Source of the DNA: Stichopus chloronotus
Taxonomy: Eukaryota; Echinodermata; Holothuroidea; Aspidochirotida; Stichopodidae
DNA: 64,000 nucleotides
Direction: 5' to 3'
Assembly (NCBI GenBank): GCA_021234535.1
Contig: CM037842.1
Span: forward strand, 26,101,106-26,165,105
Shown here: in pieces, positions 50,299 through 61,790 of the stretch
Layout: each line of letters starts with the position of its first letter
How positions within the stretch are numbered: the stretch's first letter is position 1
Notes under the pieces: generated by a model
The model's database searches: none
The model's input: the letters and a program-made list of their open reading frames with translations, nothing else
What the model was told of the DNA's origin: nothing
Made by a program: the position numbers and the translations under genes

Positions 50299-53200
50299 GT
50301 ACTCTGTAGTGTTCTCGTCAGGTAGGCCTATACAACATACTACACTTATTCCAAATTAATTGCCTTTACACTTACATGTTTATGTGACCTATTGTGTACC
50401 TCGGGATAAGGCATTGCTATAGGCCTTCACTTGATTTTCACCATTTTTAGAAACACAATATACCGGGAACTTTTATTTCACAACATAATTTACTTACCGT
50501 CTGTTAGGTGCACTGGGGGAACCGTAACTGAAATCTTGAAGCGGATTTAGCCTACAAGCGGTTTCCCAAAGTTTCGAATCTTTCCTCAGTGTATCGTTAC
50601 ACGTTAAAAACTCCAACTGACTTTTAACCATCAGGATAATTTACTGCCTTATTATGTAATAAACAAATCTTCAAGCATCACAATGCTGTTTTCCCCTCCG
50701 TGATAACTAAGGCGCAATTTCACTGTCTGCTTCTTGCAAAAAAAAAGAAAAGAAAGAAAGGTGGATGGAATATAATATATTATGCTCGTAGTAGTTTAGC
50801 CATCATGAATGATACTTGAATGAAGACTGTTGCATGACGGCGCGTAATTGGCGTGCTAATGATTTAAGTCTTCGAGAAAGAGCTTAGTGTCAGGCGCGAG
50901 TGTTTAACAGTGGTTTTCAATAGACTATTTAAAAAACGCTTTGCTTTGCTTTGCTTAAACTAGCCTCACGCTCTACGATTTTTCTTTGATATCGAATGAC
51001 GCGCGACTATATATACAATGCGACAATGGGAGAGGATTGATTATAAAAACTGCGCGTTGGTAGAAAAGAGTGTCAATTTCGGGTGGGCGCAATACCACAA
51101 ATATTGTCACTCTGAATGGGGTCTTCAACACGATCCTGCTCACACAATACGTGGCTATTGTCTTGAGACAACGATCCGACGCGCCTAGGACTGATTTTTT
51201 TTTTAAACATATTCAAAAATCTACGTTACGACAAGATAACACGCGTTTGCTGGCAATCGTGTTGTATAGTATCGTACAAGCCCTCACACAATACAATTCT
51301 CTCCGATTTTCGTGTCGCATAACAGCGCGTCGTTCGATATGAAATAGGCTGTTTTCGCAAACACGACGGAAGCGCCGACAGTACGCGGAAATAATCAGTC
51401 GTGACGGTATGTGTACTCGGACACGCGTCGTTCATTTGTACGGTTTCGCACTTTATGAACGGATCGCTCAGGATGAAACATACCTAATAGCATGTGGTTA
51501 CTGACCGCGCGCACCAGTCTAGAACGAACGTTAATTTGCCTGACAACAGTTGTAGATTTCGCCAGGACGGAGGATATTCGCGTGGTCACTATGGTGACTG
51601 TCCCATTTTGCACACTGCACACTGAATTCAACTTCCTCGTCTTGTTTGCGAAAACAACCTAATGAAAGTCGTAGCGTGCGCCACTTCAATGGAATCGGGT
51701 CAACACAAACACTCTCAACGGAGCGTGGCAATAAGGAATGATGCACGTAAACATCGCAGACAATATTGCAAAGCCTAATTGTTAGCTTCCACATTCATCT
51801 CTAGCCTATATGCAATATAGGACAATATTGCAAAGCCTTGTTAGCTTCCACATTCATCACTAGCCTATATGCTGTAACAATGACAAATGGGGAATCGACA
51901 TGGGCGACGGAAATTACTATGGCAACCCCTGTACCATTCTGGTTGTAGACCCGGGACGATAGATCTGTTGACGACCGTTCTGAAAATCAGCAGGAAGTCC
52001 CTTTTCCATGAGAAACATGCAGGTCAGTGAATCGACATCTAGCGCGTTTCATAATGCACGGACCTAAATCTGCGTTTTCATCTATGCGGAGATGAAAAAA
52101 GGCGTGTTTGGTATCGTTAAGTTTGCCAACTGCGTACGGTGCTGGCTAGCGAGCCAGTTTTTGCAAGCACCAAACGTAGAATCCCAGAGTGCAAAATCGA
52201 GCCGTCACTATAATTTCCGCGCAATAGACTCTTTGTACGTGACGTCACAGGGATGCAGTGAAGCACCCACCTTAAGCCTTACTAGATTTCATATGTGTAC
52301 GTCTGCACGTGCGGTGTCTCAGTCATTCAGTCTACACGCGCCTAGTGTAGTAATAGCGGCTTTTCGATTCCAGAACGTTAGACAAAGAGCACGGAACGCC
52401 CAGCAAGAAATTGCACTACGCATGAGCAGAATCCAGCATCTCTCTGTCTTGTTAATTTTCAGAACGGTCGTGAACCAATTAAAAAACAAGACGGTACACG
52501 GGTTTCCATAGTAACTTTCCTCGTTCATGTTACATCATAGTGATGACTCTGGAAGCTAACGTAAAAGAACTTTACAACTTTGTAAATGAATGCGCCCGTC
52601 ACTGTTAAGAAGTCATTCTAACGTACCGTCGTCTTCAAAAACGAAACATCTCTAATGTCAAGACGCAACGCCGTGTGGACGTGCGTTTTCATCTTCCGAC
52701 AAGCTGCTCTACCGTCCTGAATAGAAAAGTCCCTGACATGTACTGTTTGCTTGTTTATCTTAAGGAGAACGCCCTTTATTGTTGTTATGTGACGTCAATG
52801 ATTCAAAGGTGGTCTATAACTGCCCGTACTGACAAAATCTAGAACCGTTCTCTGCAAATGAAAGCCCAAGACTTGCGCGTTGTAGACTATGTGCGCGAAA
52901 CAAGCGCATCTGAGGAGGTGTATAACATTCAGCTCACAAAAAGCATTCAAAAAGAGCGACGCGCGTCTGAGCGCGTCACAGCTGAGGGCATCGGAGTACT
53001 CTTAGTTCGTCCAGGGAGGTGCAAGAGAAGGAGATACAACAGGACGGTTAAGATATGCTAATCCTGTTAGATTTTCTCCGGCGTGATAACTTTCAATTCA
53101 TAAAGGGATGAGAACAGCTTAGAGTGCCGTTTTACTTTTGTGTGATGTATCTTACTTCTGGGGACATCCAAGTAATCTTCATTCACACCTGCTTATAATC

Positions 53201-53740
53201 TTTGACAAGGATTGTGTAGCAAAAAGCTTTCGTGTGAGGTTCATTGCCGACAATCAAATCAAAACCACTGTCTCTAAAATCGAAACGACTGGCTATCTCT
53301 TTGGAATCAAGATAGACTGGTATATAAGAATAAGACATAGACCTTTGCCATATGCAAATGACGAAAACAATCATAAGACTATATTTTACTGTTGCATTTT
53401 ATCGATTTTCACTGATTTGTGCAAGTTTGCAGAGGATGTATCCAAGTTCAATAAGTTACACAACATCAATTTTTCCTACTGCGATAGGCGTCGGACCCAA
53501 TCGGACGTTGAAAACTGACTTTCAAGAATAACGACTGGCAATGCTATAGCTGTAGACAAAATTTTTCGACATTTAATTCACAACGGAGCAGACAACATAC
53601 ACCTTTTACGTTAAGTTCCTAATACCTTTTAATCCCATTGAATCTACAAGATTAGGTGAACAAAAGAGACGATTACGGCGGAAATTAGGCTACCTCAAAG
53701 CAAGGAGTTTCTGTTGTATCTCTTTCTCAATTGCACCACC
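50299..53740. repeat. Large tandem array, copy 2 (about 3.44 kb)
   Basis: The most complete unit. It runs from ACTCTGTAGTGTTCTCGTCAG through CTATATATAC (51007), TGACGTCA (52240, 52790) and the octamer block (53321-53359) to CTCAATTGCACCACCCTGG. It contains a private 315 bp MITE (51346-51660) and a local duplication of about 70 bases (near 51765-51860, GACAATATTGCAAAGCC repeated). Removing the MITE and the local duplication gives a base unit of about 3.1 kb. Confidence 0.85.
51346..51660. mobile_element. 315 bp MITE with 17 bp TIRs and AAT target duplication (inside copy 2)
   Basis: Begins AGGCTGTTTTCGCAAAC and ends GTTTGCGAAAACAACCT (one mismatch between arms). AAT flanks both sides (51343-51345, 51661-51663). 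Copy 1 at the same place reads ATATGAAATGAAAGTC without interruption, an exact empty site. No coding capacity. The 3 bp duplication points to a family such as PIF/Harbinger-like or Zator-like, but AAT is not the usual Harbinger TWA. Confidence 0.9.
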
Positions 53741-56080
53741 CTGGTACTCTGTAGTGTTCTCGTCAGATAGGCCTATATAACATACTACACTTATTCCAAA
53801 TTAATTGCCTTTACACTTATACGTTTATGTGACTTATTGTGTACCTTGGGATAAGCCATTACTAGAGGGCTTCACTTGATTTTCACCATTTTTAGAAACA
53901 CGATGTACCGGGAACTTTTATTTCACAACATAATTTACTTACCCTCTGTAAGGTAAACTGGGAGAACCGTAACCAAAATCTTGAAGCTGATTTAGCCTAT
54001 AAACGGTTTTCCAAAGTTTCGAATCTTTCCTCAGTGTATCGTAACACGTTAAAAACTTCAATTGACTTTTAACCATCAGGATAATATACTGCCTTATTAT
54101 GTAATAAACAAATCTTCAAGCATCACAATGCTGTTTTCCCCACCGTGATAATTAAGGCGCAATTTCACTGTCTGCTTCGTGCACAAAAAAAAAAAAAAGG
54201 TGGATGGAATATAATATATTATGCTCGCAGTAGTTTAGCCATCATGAATGATACTTGAATGAAGACTGTTGCATGACGGCGCGTAATTGGCGTGCTAATG
54301 ATTTAAGTCTTCGAGAAAGAGCTTAGTGTCAGGCGCGAGTGTTTAACAGTGGTTTTCAATAGACTATTTAAAAAACGCTTTGCTTTGCTTAAACTAGTCT
54401 CACGCTCTACGATTTTTCTTTGATATCGAATGACGCGCGACTATATATACAATGCGACAATGGGAGAGGATTGATTATAAAAACTGCGCGTTGGTAGAAA
54501 AGAATGTCAATTTCGAGTAGGCGCAATACCACAAATATTGTCACTCTGAATGGGGTCTTCAACACGATCCTGCTCACACAATACGTGGCTATTGTCTTGA
54601 GACAACGATCCGACGCGCCTAGGACTGATTTTTTTTTTAAACATATTCAAAAATCTACGCTACGACACGACAACACGCGTTTGCTTGCAATCGTGTTGTA
54701 TCGTATCGCACAAGCCCTCACACACTGCAATTCTCTCCGATTTTCGTGCGCGTGTCGCATAACAGCGCGTAGTTCAATATGAAAGGAAAGTCGTAGCGTG
54801 CGCCACTTAAATGGACCCGGGTCAACACGACCGCTCTCGACGGAGCGTGCCAATAAAGTATGATACACGTAAACATCGCAGACAATGTTACAAAGCTTTG
54901 TTAGCTTCCAAATTCACATCGACGAAGGAAATTACTATGGTAACCCCTGTACCATTCTGTTTCTAGACCGCACAATAGATCTGTCGACGACCGTTCTGAA
55001 AATCAACAGGAAGTACCTATACCCTGAGTGAGAAACATGCAGGTCAGTGAATCGACAAGACTAGCGCGTTTCATAATGCATAGACCTAAATCTGCGTTTT
55101 CATCCATCGAAGATGAAGAATGGCGTGTCTGGTATCGTTAAGGTTTCCAACTGCGTACGGTGCTGGCTAGTTGGCGAGTTTTTGCAAACACGAAATGTAG
55201 AATTCCAGAATGGAAAATCGAGCCGTCTCTATAATGATCACGCAATAGACCCTTTGTATGTGACGTCACAGTGATGCAGTGAAGCACCCACCTTAAGAAT
55301 AAGTTACTAGATATCACATGTGTACGTCTGCACGGGCGGTGTCTCATGTCATTCGGTCTACACGCGCCTAGCGTAGTAATAGCGGCTTTTCGATTCCCGA
55401 ACGTTAAACAAAGAACACGGAACGCGCAGCAAGAAATTGCACTACGCATAAGCAGAATTCAGCATCTCTCTGTCTTGTTAATTTTCAGAACGGTCGTGGA
55501 CCGATTAAAAAACAAGACGGTACATTGGTTGCCATAGTAATTTTCCTCGTTCATGTTGATTCGCCATTGTTAGAACATAGTGATGAGCCTGAAAGCTAAC
55601 GAAGTTTTACAACTTTGTAAATGAATGCACGCGTCACTGTTATGAAGTCATTCTAACGTACCGTCGTCTTCAAAAACGAAACACCTTTACTGTCAAGACG
55701 CAACGCCGTGTGGGCGTGCGTTTTCATCTTCCGACATGCTGCTCTACCGGCCTGAATAGAAGAGAAGTCCCTGAGTTTTGTTTGAGTTTTGTTTGAGTTT
55801 GTTCACCTCAAGTAGGACGCCCGTAATTGTTGCTATGTGACGCCATGCAACGGTTCTATATATAACTCCCCGTACTGACGAAATCTAGAACCGTTCTCCG
55901 GTAAATCAAAGCCCGCTTACGAGTCGTAGACTATGTTCGCGACACATGCGCATATGTGAGGAGGTGTGTAACATCCAGCTAGCTAGCTCACGAAAACCAT
56001 TCTGAAAGCAACGGGCGTCTGAGCACGTCACAGCTGAGTGCATCCGAGTGCATGCTCTTGGCTCGTCCGTCGTACTTGAT
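53741..56080. repeat. Large tandem array, copy 3 (about 2.34 kb, truncated)
   Basis: Collinear with copy 2 from ACTCTGTAGTGTTCTCGTCAG through CTATATATAC (54441), TGACGTCA (55261) and CACAGCTGAGTGCATCC, then similarity stops near 56080. It lacks the octamer block and the last 0.7 kb of the unit. It carries neither the 368 bp, the 315 bp nor the 1.39 kb insertion. The second CRE-like site is mutated to TGACGCCA. Confidence 0.8.
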
Positions 56081-56185
56081 ACCATCTGGAGTATAGTGAT
56101 CGTAGGTCATTCGCATGTATCGTCGATAACTGTCGGCATCGTTATCCCATAGATCTGGTAGAATGTTAGAAAATTTGCTAAATTC
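56063..56185 (-). pseudogene. Possible relic of a PIF/Harbinger-type transposase N-terminus
   Basis: The minus strand reads FSKFSNILPDLWDNDADSYR, then RYMRMTYDHY. Harbinger-like transposases often have L-x-x-E/D-L-x-x-x-D-x-x-x-Y-x-x-Y-x-RM followed by a Phe-rich helix near their N-terminus. The match stops soon after RMTYDHY, where the sequence meets the edge of array copy 3, and there is a stop upstream. Evidence is a short motif only. Confidence 0.3.
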
Positions 56186-56679
56186 TGCCCTCTTTTCCAC
56201 TCAGGATCGTTTCCAGCATTCTCTCAGAGTTTTCCGTTTATTTTCTCGGAGTTGGAAAATAATGAGTGCTACAGCTGCAAATCTGCGTTGTACTGCCCCT
56301 GACAATGGGCTAACCTTGTCTCAGCCGCTTTGTTGCCATTTTCAAAGTGTTTTCATAATCGATTGTGAATGTTGTTTAAAGGCTGTATTGCATCACCCTA
56401 AGCTATATTTTAACCTCCCGGAAAGCAAAATTCTCAACTGGGTCTAAGTTACAGTTCTCTTAGATTGACAGCAAATTCGAAAGATGCAGAGCAGCTCGTA
56501 TTACACAGAGTACACAGGGATCCATTGTTTTGATTACACATGTGGAGGAATTTAAGACAGGCTGAGGGAGGGACTAGAGGTAGGTGGTTGGGAGAATTGA
56601 AACTGTCTGGGGTGATGAGTTTTTGCCTTTAAAAAAGTCGCGCGTATGTGACCGCAGAGTTGCTCACAAGTTTGAATGA

Positions 56680-56757
56680 AAGTCCCGTCAGATTTGTTGA
56701 AAGTTGAATCGCGTGTTGAATCGTATATGTGAATGTATGTGTCACCCGACCTTAATA
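56680..56757. mobile_element. Fragment of the AAGG...CACTAGTGCG TIR family
   Basis: TTGTTGAAAGTTGAATCGCG, then GTGTTGAATCGTATATGTGA, ending GTGTCACCCGACCTTAA. It resembles the right half of the complete copies at 36944 and 56776. Confidence 0.45.
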
Positions 56758-56775
56758 CCCCTTGCTTTGAACCTC

Positions 56776-57012
56776 AAGCCCGGGTCACACTAGTGCGATT
56801 CAATAAGCAATTCAACTTTCAACTAAATTAGTGCAAATTGAGTTGATCATAAAAGTTGTTCAGACTAAAAAAGATTCAAAATTTCTCTCAATCATGGATT
56901 TCTTGAAAGAGAAAATCGATTTCGTAGTTCATATTTGCGTTCATTAATGTAAACGGCAATTCAAGTTGTGCAAAATTAGTTGCTAGTGTCGCACTAGTGT
57001 GACCCGGGCCTT
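56776..57012. mobile_element. TIR element, AAGCCCGGGTCACACTAGTG family (237 bp), copy 2
   Basis: Left end AAGCCCGGGTCACACTAGTG; right end CACTAGTGTGACCCGGGCCTT, inverted with one extra base. The interior CAACTTTCAACTAAATTAGTG matches the 36944-37208 element. Target duplication unclear. Confidence 0.8.
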
Positions 57013-58860
57013 AGATAATTCATTTGGTAGATACCAAGGCCAAAATGGCGAATTGTCCGGTGCACAGTCGTTTATTGAGCGAGCATCGGACGTGACAAGT
57101 GAACGTACGTGCGTATCTAAGTTCTTTGCAATTAATTCAGTGAGCATCAGAGCATAACGCTACACCAATAATATAATATCAGAAGGCTATTACTGGTTAA
57201 ATCTACATGACAGCACGTCTTTCGTGCAGCTGATTTAATTCACTGAATTTAATGTTGAAAATTTAAACGTAGTTCATTTGCGATAACCATGGCTAGACTA
57301 GGCAAGGCCTTGGTATCGAAAGTTCTCTCAGGGACGTTACGTTTTATATTCGGACATAGTACCAAGGCAAACCCTCGGTCAGTCTCCTCCTGACGTCATA
57401 TGGCCTTGTGCTAATCTAGGCCTGTAATTGAAATGTTTCTGGTTATTGTTTACGTCAGCTAGCCTAGGCCAAACTTAGACTGATACTAGTCTATATGCAC
57501 CGGAGTAGCCTATCCGAAAAACGACTCTACGAACTATTGACAAGAAGACCCATCCCAAGCCTAGGCAGACTTAGGTGGAGGTAGGCCTACATCAATTAGG
57601 GATTTAGTGGGCGGGGGGGGGGGGGGGAATTTACTGTCTGTAACTAACTTGGGTCTAGGTTAGGTTGGCGTCTCAGGGATTGAGCCCGAGTTAGGCTGTT
57701 TTGACATTTTGTTATGCTGTGTTAATGTAGCCTCTGTTAGGCCCATGCACCTTCCAGAAGAGACTCATTTCTCAAAAGAACAAATAAAAGGATTGTCTGC
57801 AACATTATACTCGTTACGGTACTTCACACGAAAGTAACTTCACGCTAGAGCAGTTGTAGGTTAGACAAGCATTATTGTGATCTTGCTAGCCGGTCTATCA
57901 AATTATGAGTAGCATACTAGGCCTAAGTAAACGATGATCTTATTGTGAACGTAATCGTGTGTAACCTATAGGCTATATGTTAGGCCTGGACTGCTTAGGC
58001 AGAAGTTTACTCTATTAGAAATTTCCAGGTATGGCATGCTTTATCAAGTCTAAACTCAGTCTGAAATAGATTTAAAGGACATATACCCTTAATAAAGCCA
58101 AAGTCCCTGGGACAACATTGGCCCCTGTGAATATGACTTATTAAGTAACAAAGTAAGGGAGCTGGGGTCAGACATTTTGATTGAAGTCTCACAGTGTACA
58201 TTAAGCTGCTAAAATTAAGAAACATACCAGTTTGTAATTCCAATCATTCAATAGCTTCATTGAAATTTGCAGTACCATGAATAAAGCTCACAGACATGAC
58301 TCTAAACTCAGTAGCAGGATCTCTCCTTCCTTGCACACAGTTCATTTGTGCTTTCTTCAAATTGATACCACATGCAAATTTGCAACTTTTTGACATACAT
58401 GTACAATTTAGTGAGTTATTTCATCGATGGCAACTTCCATCAGCACCCAGGCTCTTACTACTTCCATCACATGTGTTTCATGTTTTTCTTGCAGACAGCT
58501 TTTCACAGGCTGTATTGCACCCCTTAAAAAAAAAATCTTAGGAACAACTACTGTACTTAACAGAAAAACTATATTATAACCATTTATCATCACATTCCAA
58601 GGAAAGCTGTCCCACTGAAGATCCAAATAAACTCTAAAATTTAGCAAATTTAAAGACAATCCTTTTATTTTCAGCATGTCTTCTCAAATTGGTAAGCTGA
58701 GCTCCATATTCAGCCTTCTTAATATATTCTGACCAACAGTTATTAATCAATCTGCATAATTCGCAAGTTGTTACACAATGTTAATCACTTAATGAAACAA
58801 CATATAATTGACCTAATAAAGACATCTGTCCATCACCGGTTACCTTTATCATCTTATCAT
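57013..58860. other. No supported gene; AGGCCTA-rich
   Basis: Many TAGGCCTA/CTAGGC words between 57280 and 58000 and a 15 G run at 57613-57627. Open frames are short and unremarkable. Confidence 0.45.
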
Positions 58861-59139
58861 CGAGGAAGGAAGCTTCACTGTATCACTGTGACGTCACGTG
58901 CAAGGGGGGTCTATTATGGAGCCTCGATATGTACCTACACATAGTTGACGGTGACAATTATGTCATTTTGAGTCTCTGGGCATGCGCATCACTTCGTCTC
59001 CCTCGTCTACTTGCCAAATCGAGAACGGTAAAAATCCACTGATCTCTAAATTAATTGGATTGTCTGAACAGCCCTTCTCGACACTAATTAGTCAGTGGAG
59101 CCACCGGAAATGAGCTTTCATGCATTTTGCTTCATCAAA

Positions 59140-59455
59140 TATCCCAGATAGCATATATCGCTGGGCCAACATTGGACCAACCTTGGGAACTTTCGTTAGG
59201 ATACTGTTGGCAAATCGTTGTGTTGGTTAACCAACATTGGGCTAACGTGAGACAGCCAACCGTCGGCCAGTGTACATTGGCCCAACTTTTTGCTAATGTA
59301 CCACAACCAACTATTTAATTGGCAGTTTAAATTGATCCAGTGTTGGGTCAATGTAGGACAGCCAATGTTCGGGTAGCGTACGTTGAATCAATGAAGAATA
59401 ATCAACCGTTTGGTAGTTCACCAACGTTGGGCCTACGTTGCACAACCAACCATTC
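59140..59455. repeat. TTGGGCCAACGTTGG-type degenerate repeat cluster
   Basis: GGGCCAACATTGGACCAACC, GGTTAACCAACATTGGGC, GTTGGGTCAATGTAGGACAG, CACCAACGTTGGGCCTACGT and similar phrases recur about every 20-50 bases in both orientations. Confidence 0.7.
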
Positions 59456-59777
59456 AGGCCCGTAGCCAGGGGGGTCGGAGCGTTCGAACGACCCCCCCCC
59501 CCAACTTGAAGGAGGTCCATTTTTCCGGCCCTGCATGTGTCTGAAGGGTCAGCTATGAAATATCTTTTATCTTGACATACTGAGGCCGAATTTCCGTTCA
59601 CTTTTAGCAGAAAGATAAAACCTTTCCAGTTATGTCATAAAATGTACACAGGCCAAAACTGACAACAATATCTCATCACCACATACATATACCATGTGGG
59701 GTGATGAGATAACAAGCTCAAAAACGCGCATGCATGTTTATGTCATTGTGGCAGTGGATATTTGAACTATACATACA

Positions 59778-59996
59778 ATACAAAGCCCGGGACACACTGC
59801 CACGACAACCTACGACACGACGGCGACCACCCACCGCGTCTGCTGTGGTCGTGGCGGTGTGACCGGTTCCACGACTAGATGTCAGTTGTGTCGTAAGCCG
59901 TCGCCGGGCCCGATTAAATATGTTCAATTGTAGTCGGGTGCAGTCGGTACATTTTAAGCCCTGTTCAAACCACCACGACTACCAAAAGTGTCTACT
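59778..59996. mobile_element. TIR-like fragment, CCCGGGACACACTGCCACGAC family
   Basis: AAGCCCGGGACACACTGCCA is followed about 60 bases later by GTCGTGGCGGTGTGACC, an inverted partner. CACGAC/GTCGTG words continue to about 60420, interrupted by the 394 bp hAT element. It is similar in style to the other AAGG...CACAC termini in the window. Confidence 0.45.
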
Positions 59997-60390
59997 CAGG
60001 CTCGTAGCCAAGGAGGGGGAGAAAGAGACGACCGCCCCACCTGGCCATATTGTGGTATATTGTATGTAAAACACCAAGGAAGGGCCGTTTTCTACTATCT
60101 GAGTGGTTTGTAGAGCCAAACGTTTCTTTGAACGCTCATCTCGTCATTGCATCATTTTTCACAGACTAATTGTTTTCTCAGTAATTGAGAAATTGTAGAC
60201 ATGAGATCTATATTTCAAGGCTGGGTTCATGCAACTGAGAAGACTCGGGAAGGGCTATTTCTGGCCATCTGGGGGGTTTGTAGAACTCAAAATTTTCTTT
60301 TCAGCTTCGTGCCAACCGATGGTGGCGCTCCTCTTAGATAGTCTTCACGAGTTCGCACTCCCCTCTAACATATTCCTGGCTACGCCGCTG
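59997..60390. mobile_element. hAT-type MITE, 394 bp, with perfect 8 bp target duplication
   Basis: Begins CAGGCTCGTAGCCAAGGA and ends TCCTGGCTACGCCGCTG (reverse complement CAGCGGCGTAGCCAGGA). TGTCTACT is duplicated exactly at 59989-59996 and 60391-60398. An 8 bp duplication with CAG termini is the hallmark of hAT elements. A related left end, CAGGCCCGTAGCCAGGGG, lies at 59455 without a detectable partner. No coding capacity. Confidence 0.9.
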
Positions 60391-61790
60391 TGTCTACTAT
60401 TTATGTAAAATGTCTACGACAGAAGATCTTTAGTAGTCCTCTAAAATTCTCCACATTGCGACAAAACTGCAGATTTCAAAATTTCCCCGGGAAATGCTTA
60501 CGGCACGCGCCATCCGCTTCCGTATTGTATTTGGAAAAAGTTCCACATCTTGGAAAAAAGACACACCCCTCCACATGGGCTGGCCAGGGGCCTGCCATTA
60601 ACCCAGTGTACATTGGGTTAAAAAGTATCCACATCGAGCTGTTGAGCAGCGTATTGGCCCAAAGGTTGGGTCAACGTTGTATCAGGGTAAGAGAGCTTGG
60701 GCTCATGAAAATTCATGATTGTCATTACATCATGCGAAAGGAGAAGGGAACCCCGGGAATATATTTATCAAAATGAAGCAAGTGTTTGACAAACATCGTC
60801 CAAAAGTTTCAGAGATATTGTTTTATGGACAAGTTACACACTTTTGAAATTCAGAGAAGAGTGCTAACATTTTTGCCTAAGTTGACACTAAAACAACTTG
60901 AGTAAGTCGAATAATGATGTCACATAACCACTGACAGAAATTTTAATTTATTTCTTTGTTTCCTCTACCTATAATTTCTATAAATCCGCACACACTTGTA
61001 CACGTTTTGTGTTGAAATACTTAAGTTTATCATGCAATAATCAAATCATTGATACTTTGATTTGAATGTATGCCTATAACTGTTAAAAATATATTAATAA
61101 TGAAATTAAGGAAAACAAAAGCTTCTCAATCACATGTGGTCCGGTGATGTGATCACAATCTCACAATGGCAGCTTCGTAATTATTTTTTTTTTCATGAAC
61201 ACTCAAACTGCAATATCTTGGAAACTAAACAACATATTTAAATGAAATTTGGTGATTGTGTTCACCAAATGTTAGTCTCTCATTTAACATTGTCAAAAGT
61301 CCTGACCTTCCTTAACCTTTAAGTGGGTTACATGTAGTTAATCAGAAATTATGGCTCTATTAAAAGATTAGCCAGTTATTTGGTAGAACAGATTGTTGAT
61401 TTACTGTACACTTGACATGGGTAAACAGGTTTTGTGTAAACATAATTGATTCTGTTGGTAAATAAATACAAGGAGTTGTGATCAAACTGTGTATATTGTG
61501 ATAACTTTTTTTTATTTATATCAGTGTGATGTATAACGGTAATAAATTTGAGCTAAACATGACCACACCAGATTGCTTAGGGAAAGTGTCTGAAGTTTCG
61601 GATGATGAATGAGGTTTTGTTAGTGGCCCGTTTATCCACACGATCAAGCTGGTCAGGAGACGCCGTAATGTAATTATACGTAGCAGTTTAAATGATTTAC
61701 ATACTGTTAAAAAGAGAGCTCAACGTTGGACTTATAATTTTTTTACAGACAGTGCTGACATAAGGTACTGATGGAGGGCCCTATTTGTTA
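60391..61790. other. Interior of the nested block, no gene
   Basis: A 128-codon frame at 60390-60776 runs across repeat borders and has no domain motif. The rest (60780-61790) is AT-rich and unrecognised. Confidence 0.4.

Noticed and set aside
47617..52511. Paired frames starting MKKGVFGIVKFANC in copies 1 and 2 (47617-47874, 52092-52511)
   Set aside because: They differ in length, and the matching stretch of copy 3 hits a stop shortly after the VTSQ-equivalent position. Similarity is explained by recent duplication.
49768..53518. Homologous 101- and 126-codon frames in array copies 1 and 2 (49768-50073, 53138-53518)
   Set aside because: Most differences between the copies change the amino acid, and only about two are silent. 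There is no sign of protein-level selection, and copy 3 lacks the region.
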